In this document: piece by piece, positions 44,601 to 52,944 of the stretch
Layout of the letters: each line of letters starts with the position of its first letter
How positions within the stretch are numbered: position 1 is the stretch's first letter
Assembly (NCBI GenBank): GCA_029259945.1
Contig: JAJDEF010000026.1
Location: forward strand, 1 to 64,000
Origin: Planctomycetota bacterium
GTDB taxonomy: Bacteria; Planctomycetota; Planctomycetia; Pirellulales; Lacipirellulaceae
Reading direction: 5' to 3'
Length of the DNA: 64,000 bases
The notes under the pieces: generated by a model
What the model saw: the letters and a program-made list of their open reading frames with translations, nothing else
Databases searched by the model: none
Told to the model about the DNA's origin: nothing
Program-made: the position numbers and the translations under genes

Positions 44601-45855
44601 AAAACCCAATGACTCACCAGCCACACGCCCTGGCCTTCGAGATTTTTTCTATGACCGCATGGGAATGAGCGTTGCGGCTGGCCTCGCAGCCAAGAAGAAA
44701 GTTCCCATTCACCGCAGCACGCCCTTCTACTTCCTTGGGGGCATGGCGCTGTTTTTATTCGTCATCCAGATAGTCAGTGGCGTATTACTGTCTTTGTACT
44801 ACAAGCCGTCTCCGGATCAAGCTTTCGAGAGCGTTCAGGCGTTTATGACGGAGGTCGACTTCGGTTGGCTCATTCGCTCTGTTCACTCCTGGGCCGCAAA
44901 TCTATTGATTGGCATTCTTTTTTTGCATCTCTTGACCGCCTATATGATGCGGGCATATCGTCGACCCCGCGAACTTACCTGGGCGACTGGCATCCTGCTG
45001 TTAGCGCTGTTTATGGCCTTTGGGTTCAGTGGTTATTTACTTCCGTGGAACCAGTTGGCATTTTTTGCGACTCGCGTGGGGACCGCCTTGGTGGGAGTGC
45101 TTCCCGTCGTTGGTCAAGATCTTTTGTTGCTCGCACGTGGAGGGGAAAATGTCACCGGTGACACGCTTAGCCGTTTTTACGCCCTTCATGTGGCCATCTT
45201 ACCTTTACTGACGCTGGCGATGCTGGGATTCCACTTGTTCCTTGTGCAACACCATGGAATGAGCGTTCCCGACCGAGAAGCTCTACGCCTCGGAGGATCC
45301 GAGCGTCTTCCCACCATGCCATTTGTTCCCGACTTTCTCTTGCGAGATGCGGTTGGCTGGTATCTCGTATTAGGTATCTTGGCAGCGCTGGCAGCGCTCT
45401 TTCCTTGGGAACTAGGAGAAAAGGCCGCGCCCTTCAGTTCGGCTCCCGAGGGAATCAAACCGGAGTGGTACTTCTTGTTCATGTTTCAGGCGCTAAAGCA
45501 GTTACCCGGCCACATCTTGGGCATAGAAGGTGAACTGCTGGGAGTCCTGTTTTTCGGCTGTGCTGGGCTAGTGATCTTTCTGATTCCTGTTTTAGACCGA
45601 GGACAAATCAGCCGACTAGTGCTAAATATCCTAGCCGCGTTGGCCGTGGTTTTCTTCATTGTCATGACCGCATGGGGTTATTTCGACAAGGGCAGTTTGA
45701 GGTTGATCCTGGGAGCATCTCTATTTCTTGGAGTGCTGTCGCTGGCGATCTCGTTTTCGGATCGCGGGACACTGGTCAGGCGAATTCTCTGGATGCTTAC
45801 TGCGTTGGCCACTTTGTTGCTAATCATCGGTATCTCCCAGGAACTGTACCAATGA
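44584..45855 (+). CDS. Cytochrome b (fused b6/subunit IV type) of a bc-type complex
   Basis: 423 residues from a TTG at 44584; GGAGGAAATCA just before it decides this start, which overlaps the Rieske gene. Haem b ligands are H101/H115 on one helix pair (13 residues between) and H202/H217 (14 between), the b6f-like spacing. The Qo-site motif is PEWYF at 293-297. About eight or more membrane helices cover both the b6 part and the subunit-IV part in one chain. The protein oxidises quinol and splits its two electrons between Rieske and the low-potential haem chain. Its stop overlaps the ATG of the nine-heme cytochrome, which probably replaces cytochrome c1. Confidence 0.95.
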   Translation: MSRAPEKPNDSPATRPGLRDFFYDRMGMSVAAGLAAKKKVPIHRSTPFYFLGGMALFLFVIQIVSGVLLSLYYKPSPDQAFESVQAFMTEVDFGWLIRSVHSWAANLLIGILFLHLLTAYMMRAYRRPRELTWATGILLLALFMAFGFSGYLLPWNQLAFFATRVGTALVGVLPVVGQDLLLLARGGENVTGDTLSRFYALHVAILPLLTLAMLGFHLFLVQHHGMSVPDREALRLGGSERLPTMPFVPDFLLRDAVGWYLVLGILAALAALFPWELGEKAAPFSSAPEGIKPEWYFLFMFQALKQLPGHILGIEGELLGVLFFGCAGLVIFLIPVLDRGQISRLVLNILAALAVVFFIVMTAWGYFDKGSLRLILGASLFLGVLSLAISFSDRGTLVRRILWMLTALATLLLIIGISQELYQ

Positions 45856-47210
45856 ATGCACTTCCCAGATGTCTTGTGGCAATCGCGCTCAGTTCTTCCG
45901 TAGCATTCTCCGTTGCGGCGCAGGAAGATGCCCCGAATGAACCTCCTGCAGAGGAAACCGCCGCTTTCGAGACGCTGACAGAGGATTACTCCTGTATGTT
46001 TTGCCACGGCAAGACGGGCACGCTTTCGGGGACAGAAAAAAACCAGCATTTGATTGTGACTAAGGAAGATCTTGTCGTTGATATCCATTGGCAAAAGGGG
46101 CTTCGTTGCCACGATTGTCACGGTGGCAGCCCTGCACTTGATGATTTCACAGATCATCGGAATGATCCGAGTTTCCGATCCCTCGCATCGCCGCAAGATA
46201 TCCCGGTTTTCTGTGGCCACTGCCACTCGAACGCTCAGTACATGAGTCGCTTCCGGCCTTCTCCCAGGGTCGACCAGGAGTCGGAATATTGGACCAGCGG
46301 TCATGGGAAACGACTCCAGCAGACGGGAGACGTAAAGGTGGCTACCTGTGTCTCCTGCCACGGCGGCCACAACATTCGAGCCGTCGATGACTTGGAATCC
46401 CTCGTGTACCCGACGCAAGTGGCCAAGACCTGCGCCACCTGCCATTCAGATGCAGAGCTAATGGAAGGTCGAGAATATCATGGTCGCTCATTCGGTCATC
46501 AACAATTCGAGCTATGGAGTAAAAGTGTGCATGCCCACGCCATGATGGAAAAGGGCGATTTGAGTGCTGCCACCTGCAACGATTGCCATGGCAATCACGG
46601 CGCTGTCCCGCAAGATGTCGATTCGCTGGCTAATGCATGCGGCACTTGTCATGTCAAAGTGGCCAAATTGTTCGCTACGACCAAAATGAAACATCAATTC
46701 GAAAAAACCGATCTCCCCGGCTGCGCCACCTGCCATGGCAACCACAAAATCCACTCTCCAACCGACGAGATGCTGGGAATGGCGGGCGGGGCCGTATGTG
46801 CCCGGTGCCATGAACAGGGTAAACACGGAGCTACGCTAGCTGGAGCTGAGATCGCCAAGCAAATGCATGACGAACTCGCTCAACTAGTGACTCAAATTAG
46901 TTCTGTTGGAGAAAAACTGGATAGAGCAGAGCGGCTGGGGATGGAGATTCGCGGACCCCGTTTTCGTTTACGAGATGCGAACGACGCCCTTACCAATGCG
47001 AGAACTCTTGTGCATAGCTTCGCAATCGAACCCGTGCAGCAGGCGGTCACCGAGGGACTAACCGTCACTTCAGAAGTCAATTCGGATGCAGAGGCAGCCT
47101 TGCAAGAACACACGATGCGACGTATTTGGCTGGGATTCTCACTCGTCCCAATCATTGCCGTCGTAACGTTGCTGCTGCTCTACATCCGAAGCATGCCTTC
47201 GACTAAGTAG
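45852..47210 (+). CDS. Nine-heme membrane-anchored cytochrome c, likely third subunit of the bc-type complex
   Basis: 452 residues from ATG at 45852, which overlaps the cyt b stop (ATGA) and has AGGAACTG upstream; a much longer in-frame extension inside cyt b is rejected. Signal peptide residues 1-22 (ending SVAAQ). Nine CXXCH sites: CMFCH, CHDCH, CGHCH, CVSCH, CATCH, CNDCH, CGTCH, CATCH and CARCH. After them comes a helical stretch and a C-terminal membrane anchor (IWLGFSLVPIIAVVTLLLLYI). Similar multihaem partners of Rieske/cyt b are known from anammox planctomycetes. The coupling argues for a quinol:multihaem-c oxidoreductase. Confidence 0.93.
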   Translation: MNALPRCLVAIALSSSVAFSVAAQEDAPNEPPAEETAAFETLTEDYSCMFCHGKTGTLSGTEKNQHLIVTKEDLVVDIHWQKGLRCHDCHGGSPALDDFTDHRNDPSFRSLASPQDIPVFCGHCHSNAQYMSRFRPSPRVDQESEYWTSGHGKRLQQTGDVKVATCVSCHGGHNIRAVDDLESLVYPTQVAKTCATCHSDAELMEGREYHGRSFGHQQFELWSKSVHAHAMMEKGDLSAATCNDCHGNHGAVPQDVDSLANACGTCHVKVAKLFATTKMKHQFEKTDLPGCATCHGNHKIHSPTDEMLGMAGGAVCARCHEQGKHGATLAGAEIAKQMHDELAQLVTQISSVGEKLDRAERLGMEIRGPRFRLRDANDALTNARTLVHSFAIEPVQQAVTEGLTVTSEVNSDAEAALQEHTMRRIWLGFSLVPIIAVVTLLLLYIRSMPSTK

Positions 47211-47247
47211 CCGGGAAGAACATCCTGCCTGCTAAAGACTCCCACGA

Positions 47248-47784
47248 TCACTCTTTGTCATAATCAAGGTGAGCTTTGTGTCTTTTGGCTTCGTGGCAGC
47301 TAATGCAAATGTTCCCTGGCTGAACCTTGTAGATCGAATCGCGAACTATTTGTTCCAATTCTGGAGTTATCTCTTCTTCCTCAACCGTTCGCAAAGCAAT
47401 TTTTGCATGCTCACTTCCTGGGCCATGGCACGCCTCGCACGATATGCTAGCCAGTGATTTTGTGGATGCATCTTTATACCCGGTCGGCGTACCAAAGCCT
47501 GTCGTATGACATTTCAGACAGGCTGCATCCTCCTGATACTTAGCAGGAAGTATCTCAAACGCTTTTGAGTGCTCGTCGGTTCTCCAGATGCGAAACTGGG
47601 GAAAGTGACAGGCGGCACATTTCTTCGTCCCGATGTATTCTTGATTGGGTGGTGGTGTCACAGCCACCTCCGCCACGCCAGAATCCGGTTTAGCTAGCAA
47701 CACAATAGCCAGTACTGCTAGGGAAAGCCCTAGAAGACTCGCCATAATCGTTCGACCATTCCTGCCTTGCCAGAGTGCACTCAT
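47248..47784 (-). CDS. Tetraheme c554-like cytochrome c with N-terminal anchor
   Basis: 178 residues from ATG at 47784, preceded by a strong AAAGGAGGTATTACG; a frame running on to 48141 has no such support. N-terminal helix (IMASLLGLSLAVLAIVLLA) is a signal anchor or signal peptide. Then YIGTKKCAACH, CLKCH, CEACH and CISCH: four haem sites with the c554-type spacing and start (YxGxxxCxxCHxxQxxIW). The gene stands opposite in direction between the bc-type complex and the ccm genes. Probable periplasmic electron shuttle of the same chain. Confidence 0.9.
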   Translation of the reverse strand: MSALWQGRNGRTIMASLLGLSLAVLAIVLLAKPDSGVAEVAVTPPPNQEYIGTKKCAACHFPQFRIWRTDEHSKAFEILPAKYQEDAACLKCHTTGFGTPTGYKDASTKSLASISCEACHGPGSEHAKIALRTVEEEEITPELEQIVRDSIYKVQPGNICISCHEAKRHKAHLDYDKE

Positions 47785-48117
47785 CGTAATACCTCCTTTA
47801 GTTACTAATGGGGGACTTGGGATGCTGCGTCGCATTCCAAGTGCTAGCTTGCCCCGAGAAACCCTCAGAAAATAGCGTGCTGTTCTAGATTTGCGTCTTC
47901 GGTAACTACCCTCAAATTTGTCGTCGGTTCTCCCTACAAACCCGTCTCGATGCAAGCGACTTTGACCCGATGCACCGGATTTGCTACTAATACCTGCCAC
48001 TTCCAGAACAGATCCTATGAGACCGTTCCACTCCATCATCTCTCTGGTCTCTGGATTACATTTTGCAATCCGCACAACCTCGTTGTATCTGATTGTCGCG
48101 ATGAGAGATAGGAGTCG
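47785..48117. other. Divergent region between the tetraheme cytochrome and ccmE
   Basis: About 330 bases holding both promoters. The long leftward open frame across it lacks any signal, and the strong ribosome-binding site at 47785-47800 marks the true cytochrome start. No operator is recognised. Confidence 0.45.
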
Positions 48118-48516
48118 ATGTCCATCATGACGCCAACACACAAACTTTTCTTAGGTGGGGTCGTGATTACTTTGGCTACAACGTATCTTGCCTACTTGGG
48201 CGCTTCTTCCAGTTGGCAGTTCTATGTATCCGTCGACGAATTAGTGGCTGACCCCAAGTTGTTTCACGATAGTCGCATCCGTATCAATGGGACCATTGCT
48301 CCCGACTCACTCCACATGACCCCAGATCGCTCCCAAGCATCTTTTGTCCTTCAGGGAGAGATTTCCGAACTCGACGTAAAGTGCTCCGGCCCTTTCCCTG
48401 ACAATCTCGCCGAGGGAATCGAGGTGGTCGTAGAAGGACGTATGCAAAGTAACCGTATCGTTCAAGGTAATAAAGTTCTTACACGTTGTGCAAGCAAGTA
48501 CTCCTCAGGTGGGTAG
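48118..48516 (+). CDS. ccmE: Cytochrome c maturation haem chaperone CcmE, Cys variant
   Basis: 132 residues. An N-terminal membrane helix (residues 8-28) is followed by an OB-fold (RIRINGTIAPDSLHM, SFVLQGEISELDVKCSG, GIEVVVEGRM). CcmE binds haem covalently and hands it to CcmF. The usual HxxxY is here C124-A-S-K-Y128 in VLTRCASKY: Cys instead of the haem-binding His, while Tyr is kept. CxxxY CcmE is known from some anaerobes and archaea that lack CcmH. The family is recognised by position, length and the VLTR/VLAK alignment to other CcmE. It heads the ccm gene set. Confidence 0.88.
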   Translation: MSIMTPTHKLFLGGVVITLATTYLAYLGASSSWQFYVSVDELVADPKLFHDSRIRINGTIAPDSLHMTPDRSQASFVLQGEISELDVKCSGPFPDNLAEGIEVVVEGRMQSNRIVQGNKVLTRCASKYSSGG

Positions 48517-48540
48517 TATTCGCAGACCGTCCGCTTAGGA

Positions 48541-50550
48541 ATGTGTAGAGTGACAATGCTTGTATTCGGACAAATCTGTTTGATGAGTGCCTTTGTCGCC
48601 TCCGGTTTCTCGGCGTTTGCCTCCTTTGCAGGCAGTAACGACGAGCGCCCTACACTCAGGAAATGTGCTCTCTATTCATCCGTCACGAGCCTCTTGCTGC
48701 TAACTTTCGTGATATTGATTTTGCTCCTTGCGCTGCTCACCAAGGACTTTCGCTTCGCCTACGTAGCACAATACTGTAGCCAACTATTGCCTTGGTACTA
48801 CGGCATGTCGGCGCTTTGGGTCGGACAGGCCGGCTCCTTGTTGTTGTGGGCATGGTTTCTGGGCTTGCTGACCATGCTATTCCGGCTCGTGACTTCGGAA
48901 AAAAATGGCTGGCTCAGGGAACGTGCCTTTGGTTTGCTGATGGGGAACTGCTGTTTCCTTGTCGCCGCGATGGTGTTTGCGGCTGATCCTATGGCCAAAA
49001 GTATCGCCATTCCAGCGAAAGGAGCAGGACTTAGCCCGTTACTACAGCACCCAGCAATGCTGATCCACCCTCCAATTATCTTCTTGGGTTACGCGGCTTG
49101 GGCTATTCCGTTCGCAATTATTTCTGCTGCGCTCATCAGCGGGCGTCTTGACGCGAGTTGGATCCAACAGGCCCGGTCTTGGGCGCTATTTGCCTGGGCA
49201 GTCCTTGGTGCCGGCGTACTCCTAGGGGCTGAGTGGGCCTACGAAGAATTGGGATGGGGGGGCTACTGGGGATGGGACCCCGTAGAAAATGGATCACTGA
49301 TTCCTTGGCTACTAGGCACCGCCTTCATGCACTCCTTGATGACTTGGCGGTGTCGAGGACTCATGAAGAAAACAACGGTTGCTTTGGCAATCGCTACATT
49401 TGCCATGTGTAACTTCGCAACTTTTCTTACTCGAAGTGGCATATTCAGCAGCCTCCACGCATTTAGTCAGTCGCCCATCGGCTGGCTCTTTCTTGCGATT
49501 ATGGTGGCGCTGGCGCTGATGGGCAGTTTCCTGATCTACCTGCGCAGCGCTGAACTGACAGCTGACAATCAGATTACCGCGTTTTTCAGTCGAGAGGCGA
49601 TGGTTGCCATGTCCACTATCGCGCTTCTGATATTAGCAATAGTTACTTGTTTGGGGACATTAAGTGTGGCGCTGTCCGATGCCATCGTAGGGTACAAAAT
49701 TACCGTTGGGCCTCCCTTCTATAACTACGTCTTGATACCTACTGGCCTGCTGGTGTTGTTGGCAACTGCTCTAGCGCCGCTACTGAGGTGGGGAGCTTCG
49801 CCAAACGCTGCGGAAAGAAAATTATTGCTCGGCTCTGCCGCTGTCGGAGGTTTTTCTTTGTTGGTTGCTGTCGTGTGGGGTGCCAAACACTTCATCTCGA
49901 TCGCGGTTACTGGGATTATCGTCTTCGCTATTATCGCAATCGTCGGCTCTCTGTTTTTGGACGCCCTGCAACGTTATCCAGACAACCACTGGTCTAGTCT
50001 ACTTCGATGCTTACGAGAGAAACGCAGACTCTACACGGGATTTTTAGTCCATCTCGGATTTTTCGCCTTGGCAATTGGCGTTACGGGGTCATCCTTGGGC
50101 GCTCGTCGTCATGAGGTCGAGCTGCAGCAAGGTCAGACGGTGAAGTGGGCTGGACGCTCGATCAGCTTGGTTGAGCTTGTTGAACGACAGCTTCCAGACA
50201 AGCTTGTCGCTGAAGCTGTCTTAGAGATCTCTCAAAAAGGTGAAGACCCTTACTACCTCTCGCCAGCGCAACACTTTCATCGACTTCAAAACGAATGGAC
50301 GACTGAAGTCGCTATTCGGTCTGGTTGGAGCGAGGATCTTTACGTCATTCTGCACGGTAGCGCAGAAGAAGGCCACGCCAGTCTTACGTTGGTCGAAAAC
50401 CCGATGATGCGATGGCTGTGGTTAGGAGGTGGAACAATGCTGCTCGGGGCCCTCATTTCGTTGTGGCCAGATCGCCGCCGCTCGATGGCTGGCGTGTTCT
50501 CTAAAACAAAGATAACCGCCTCTCGAAAAAGAAAAAAAATCGCCGCTTGA
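48541..50550 (+). CDS. ccmF: Cytochrome c haem lyase CcmF
   Basis: 669 residues, membrane protein with about 15 helices, normal CcmF length. Signature stretches: LLQHPAMLIHPPIIFLGYA (conserved His), the tryptophan-rich WGGYWGWDPVENGSLIPWLL (WWD domain, haem binding), and the C-terminal FLVHLGFFALAIGVTGSS. It receives haem from CcmE and ligates it to the CXXCH cysteines of apocytochromes. An ATG at 48556 is an alternative start. With more than 30 CXXCH motifs encoded in the window, a dedicated haem lyase is expected. Gap to ccmA is 19 bases. Confidence 0.95.
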   Translation: MCRVTMLVFGQICLMSAFVASGFSAFASFAGSNDERPTLRKCALYSSVTSLLLLTFVILILLLALLTKDFRFAYVAQYCSQLLPWYYGMSALWVGQAGSLLLWAWFLGLLTMLFRLVTSEKNGWLRERAFGLLMGNCCFLVAAMVFAADPMAKSIAIPAKGAGLSPLLQHPAMLIHPPIIFLGYAAWAIPFAIISAALISGRLDASWIQQARSWALFAWAVLGAGVLLGAEWAYEELGWGGYWGWDPVENGSLIPWLLGTAFMHSLMTWRCRGLMKKTTVALAIATFAMCNFATFLTRSGIFSSLHAFSQSPIGWLFLAIMVALALMGSFLIYLRSAELTADNQITAFFSREAMVAMSTIALLILAIVTCLGTLSVALSDAIVGYKITVGPPFYNYVLIPTGLLVLLATALAPLLRWGASPNAAERKLLLGSAAVGGFSLLVAVVWGAKHFISIAVTGIIVFAIIAIVGSLFLDALQRYPDNHWSSLLRCLREKRRLYTGFLVHLGFFALAIGVTGSSLGARRHEVELQQGQTVKWAGRSISLVELVERQLPDKLVAEAVLEISQKGEDPYYLSPAQHFHRLQNEWTTEVAIRSGWSEDLYVILHGSAEEGHASLTLVENPMMRWLWLGGGTMLLGALISLWPDRRRSMAGVFSKTKITASRKRKKIAA

Positions 50551-50569
50551 ATCGACTGCCTATAAAATC

Positions 50570-51286
50570 ATGCAAAGCATAGCAACCACAAACAATGATG
50601 CAATTCAAGCCGTTGGATTGTCGAAGAATTTCGATGACCATCCTGTGTTACGACAAATCAATCTGAAAGTCGCGACCGGTGAATCTGTTGCCATTATGGG
50701 CTCCAACGGGTCCGGGAAAACAACACTTTTGCGATGCCTCGCTGGAATGACTCGACTCAGCGCAGGCAAGCTATGGTGGCAGGGCAAGACTGCAAAGAAG
50801 GAGCCTGAAGCACGTCGGGAAATAGGCATGGTGGCCCATAAAAGCCAATTGTATCCCAACCTCACTTTAGAAGAGAACCTCCTGTTTGCTGCTCGAATGT
50901 GCCGCATCAATCGTCCCCGAAAGGAAGCTCACGATTGGCTCGATCGTACCGGCCTGTTGCCGGTTGCCAATTGGTTACCCGGCCGTATCTCTCACGGGAT
51001 GCGCCGCCGTGTTTCCGTGGCGCGCGGCTTAATTCACCAACCACGTCTTATTTTACTCGACGAGCCTTTCTCTGGGTTAGATCATGAAGGGCAAGCGTGG
51101 CTGGCAGAGTTGCTTTCAGACTTACAGAAGAAGAAACAAACCATTTGTTTTACAACTCACGACCTACAGCAAGTTCGCAACTGTGCCGACCGATTGTTTT
51201 ACTTGCAAGATGGCGTGCTTCAAGAGAGCCCCATAGAACACGATTTGGCTGCAAACCATCGCCCCCTACTGCGTGTAGCGTCTTAA
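50570..51286 (+). CDS. ccmA: ABC-type haem exporter ATPase CcmA
   Basis: 238 residues. Walker A GSNGSGKTTLLRC, a signature loop in RISHGMRRRVSVARGLIHQP, and Walker B LILLDEPFSGLD. The protein powers CcmAB-CcmCD so that haem can be released from the CcmC:CcmE complex. Adjacent ccmB starts eight bases after its stop. No ribosome-binding site of note. Confidence 0.93.
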   Translation: MQSIATTNNDAIQAVGLSKNFDDHPVLRQINLKVATGESVAIMGSNGSGKTTLLRCLAGMTRLSAGKLWWQGKTAKKEPEARREIGMVAHKSQLYPNLTLEENLLFAARMCRINRPRKEAHDWLDRTGLLPVANWLPGRISHGMRRRVSVARGLIHQPRLILLDEPFSGLDHEGQAWLAELLSDLQKKKQTICFTTHDLQQVRNCADRLFYLQDGVLQESPIEHDLAANHRPLLRVAS

Positions 51287-51294
51287 ACATCAAA

Positions 51295-51972
51295 ATGCAT
51301 ATTGCAACGCAACTTTATTGGATGGTCTGCAAGGACCTGGTATCCGAATATCGGGCTCGCCAGGTCTGGCCTGCGATGCTGATGTTAGGGGCCTTGGTAA
51401 CATTTTTATTTAGCGCACAGTTAGACATCGTTGTTGAGGAAAGATTTCGCATGCTCGGAATGCAAGCTTGGCTGGCTGTCTATTTTGCTGGCGTGCTCGC
51501 TCTCCACCAGACGTTTACGATGGAACACGGCGAGGATTGCTGGGACGCAATGCGTCTCTATCCCGTCGGTCCAGCGTGGATCTACGTAGCCAAGTTCGCC
51601 GTAAATTGCCTCGCCTTGTCGGCACTTCAAATGGTGGTTTTACCGTTGTTTGTCATCCTCACGGACGCTCCCTTGCTGAATCATCCGGGGCATATGATAT
51701 TCGTCGCCCTGTTAGGAAACATCGGCATTTCGTCGGTAGGCACATTGTTGGGTGGCTTATGGTCGTGTACTCGCCAAGGTGCCTCGGTGCTGGCTTTCCT
51801 AACATTGCCCTTGGTGATGCCTGTTATTTTAGCTGCATCAGAGGCAACAAGACTCCTGGCGGAGAGCGAAATCGGGCCCGAGTGGTGGCGTTGGGTTGGT
51901 CTGCTCGGAGTCTTTGCAGTAGTCTTTGTCACAGCGGGCATCCTGCTTTTCGAATTTCTCATCGAGGATTGA
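51295..51972 (+). CDS. ccmB: Haem exporter membrane subunit CcmB
   Basis: 225 residues from ATG at 51295; a longer frame starting inside ccmA is rejected. Six membrane helices. CcmB features: QLYWMVCKDLVSEYRARQVWP at the start, LGNIGISSVGTLLGGLW in the middle and PLVMPVILAASEATR after it. Permease partner of CcmA in the release of holo-CcmE. Confidence 0.92.
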   Translation: MHIATQLYWMVCKDLVSEYRARQVWPAMLMLGALVTFLFSAQLDIVVEERFRMLGMQAWLAVYFAGVLALHQTFTMEHGEDCWDAMRLYPVGPAWIYVAKFAVNCLALSALQMVVLPLFVILTDAPLLNHPGHMIFVALLGNIGISSVGTLLGGLWSCTRQGASVLAFLTLPLVMPVILAASEATRLLAESEIGPEWWRWVGLLGVFAVVFVTAGILLFEFLIED

Positions 51973-51976
51973 AATA

Positions 51977-52666
51977 ATGGCGTATCAAACAAAGATCGTC
52001 GGACTAAATAATCTCGTAAAACTTGTCGTGATTTGTCTACTCTTGGCATCTCTCGTGGCGGCCATGTCTCTTGCTCCTGAGGAAGAAACCATGGGGCAGG
52101 CGCAAAGGATTCTCTATGTTCACGTCTCGGTTGCGTGGTTGGGTTTGCTAGGATTTGCCGTTATGGGAGCTTCCTCGCTTGCCTACATGTTCCGTCGCAA
52201 TTTAGCTTGGGATCATTGGTCGCATGCTGCTAACGAAGTGGGGTGGCTTTGTAGTAGTTTGACCTTATTGACCGGCTCATTCTGGGCACATTCTGCTTGG
52301 GGGACATGGTGGTCGTGGGATCCTCGACTTACAACATCTTTCATCTTATGGGCGATTTACTCCAGCTGCTTTGTCATTCGCGGAAGCGTACATGAACCTC
52401 ACCAATGCGCGCGAATTACAAGCTCGTTAGCAATTCTCGGACTGTTGGATTTGCCGCTAGTCATTATGGCAACGAGATGGTTCCGAGGGATACATCCCGT
52501 GTCGCCAGAAATGGAGCCAATGATGTTGGCCACGCTTGTGCTAAATATCGTGGGTTTCACCGTTTTCTTTGGGGTGCTGTTCGCACGACGGCACAGCCAG
52601 TTGCTCTCAGAGAGATTATTGCAAGAGCTAGAGCTTCGTGTGATGGCAAAGAAGTCTGTTCTCTAA
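51977..52666 (+). CDS. ccmC: Haem handling protein CcmC
   Basis: 229 residues from ATG at 51977, four bases after the ccmB stop. Six membrane helices and the WWD haem-binding motif WGTWWSWDPRLTTSFILW. CcmC loads haem onto CcmE at the periplasmic face. The flanking His residues that hold haem are in ILYVHVSVAWLG and in the GIHPVSPEME loop. Order B-C is as in typical ccm operons. Confidence 0.95.
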   Translation: MAYQTKIVGLNNLVKLVVICLLLASLVAAMSLAPEEETMGQAQRILYVHVSVAWLGLLGFAVMGASSLAYMFRRNLAWDHWSHAANEVGWLCSSLTLLTGSFWAHSAWGTWWSWDPRLTTSFILWAIYSSCFVIRGSVHEPHQCARITSSLAILGLLDLPLVIMATRWFRGIHPVSPEMEPMMLATLVLNIVGFTVFFGVLFARRHSQLLSERLLQELELRVMAKKSVL

Positions 52667-52712
52667 ATTCGAAATGACTCAAACAACGATATTTCCAAAG
52701 AGGGTTTTTTAG

Positions 52713-52865
52713 ATGAGTACATTTATTACCACTTATGTAATCTTTTGGGCGGCTGTGGCGATTTACGTGCTCCAGCTAGGGAGCAGGCAGCGGAAGCTCC
52801 TCAATCGGCTATCGTTGCTGCAATTGCAGTGTTCTGGACAAGAGAAGGTTGAAAGCCTGAAATAG
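52713..52865 (+). CDS. ccmD: Small CcmD-like membrane protein
   Basis: 50 residues (MSTFITTYVIFWAAVAIYVL...), too short for the usual ORF cut-off. One N-terminal membrane helix followed by a basic, Leu-rich cytoplasmic tail (GSRQRKLLNRLSLLQLQ), the layout of CcmD, which stabilises CcmC and is needed for haem release. Its position 46 bases behind ccmC makes this very likely. An AGAGGG stands before the ATG. Confidence 0.8.
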   Translation: MSTFITTYVIFWAAVAIYVLQLGSRQRKLLNRLSLLQLQCSGQEKVESLK

Positions 52866-52944
52866 CTGTCTTAAGTGTTACAAGAAGTGCCATACGCTAT
52901 GTTGGCAGCAGGATGTCTTCAGTTTGTAGCGGAGTGATCGATCA

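Noticed and set aside
45672-45851. N-terminal extension of the nine-heme cytochrome inside cyt b
   Set aside because: Signal peptide and ATGA overlap point to the start at 45852; the extension is a shadow of cyt b.
47785-48141. N-terminal extension of the tetraheme cytochrome
   Set aside because: A strong AAAGGAGGT site and a signal anchor start at 47784; the extension has no signal sequence.
51097-51294. N-terminal extension of CcmB inside ccmA
   Set aside because: CcmB family start (MHIATQLYWMVCKDL) is at 51295.
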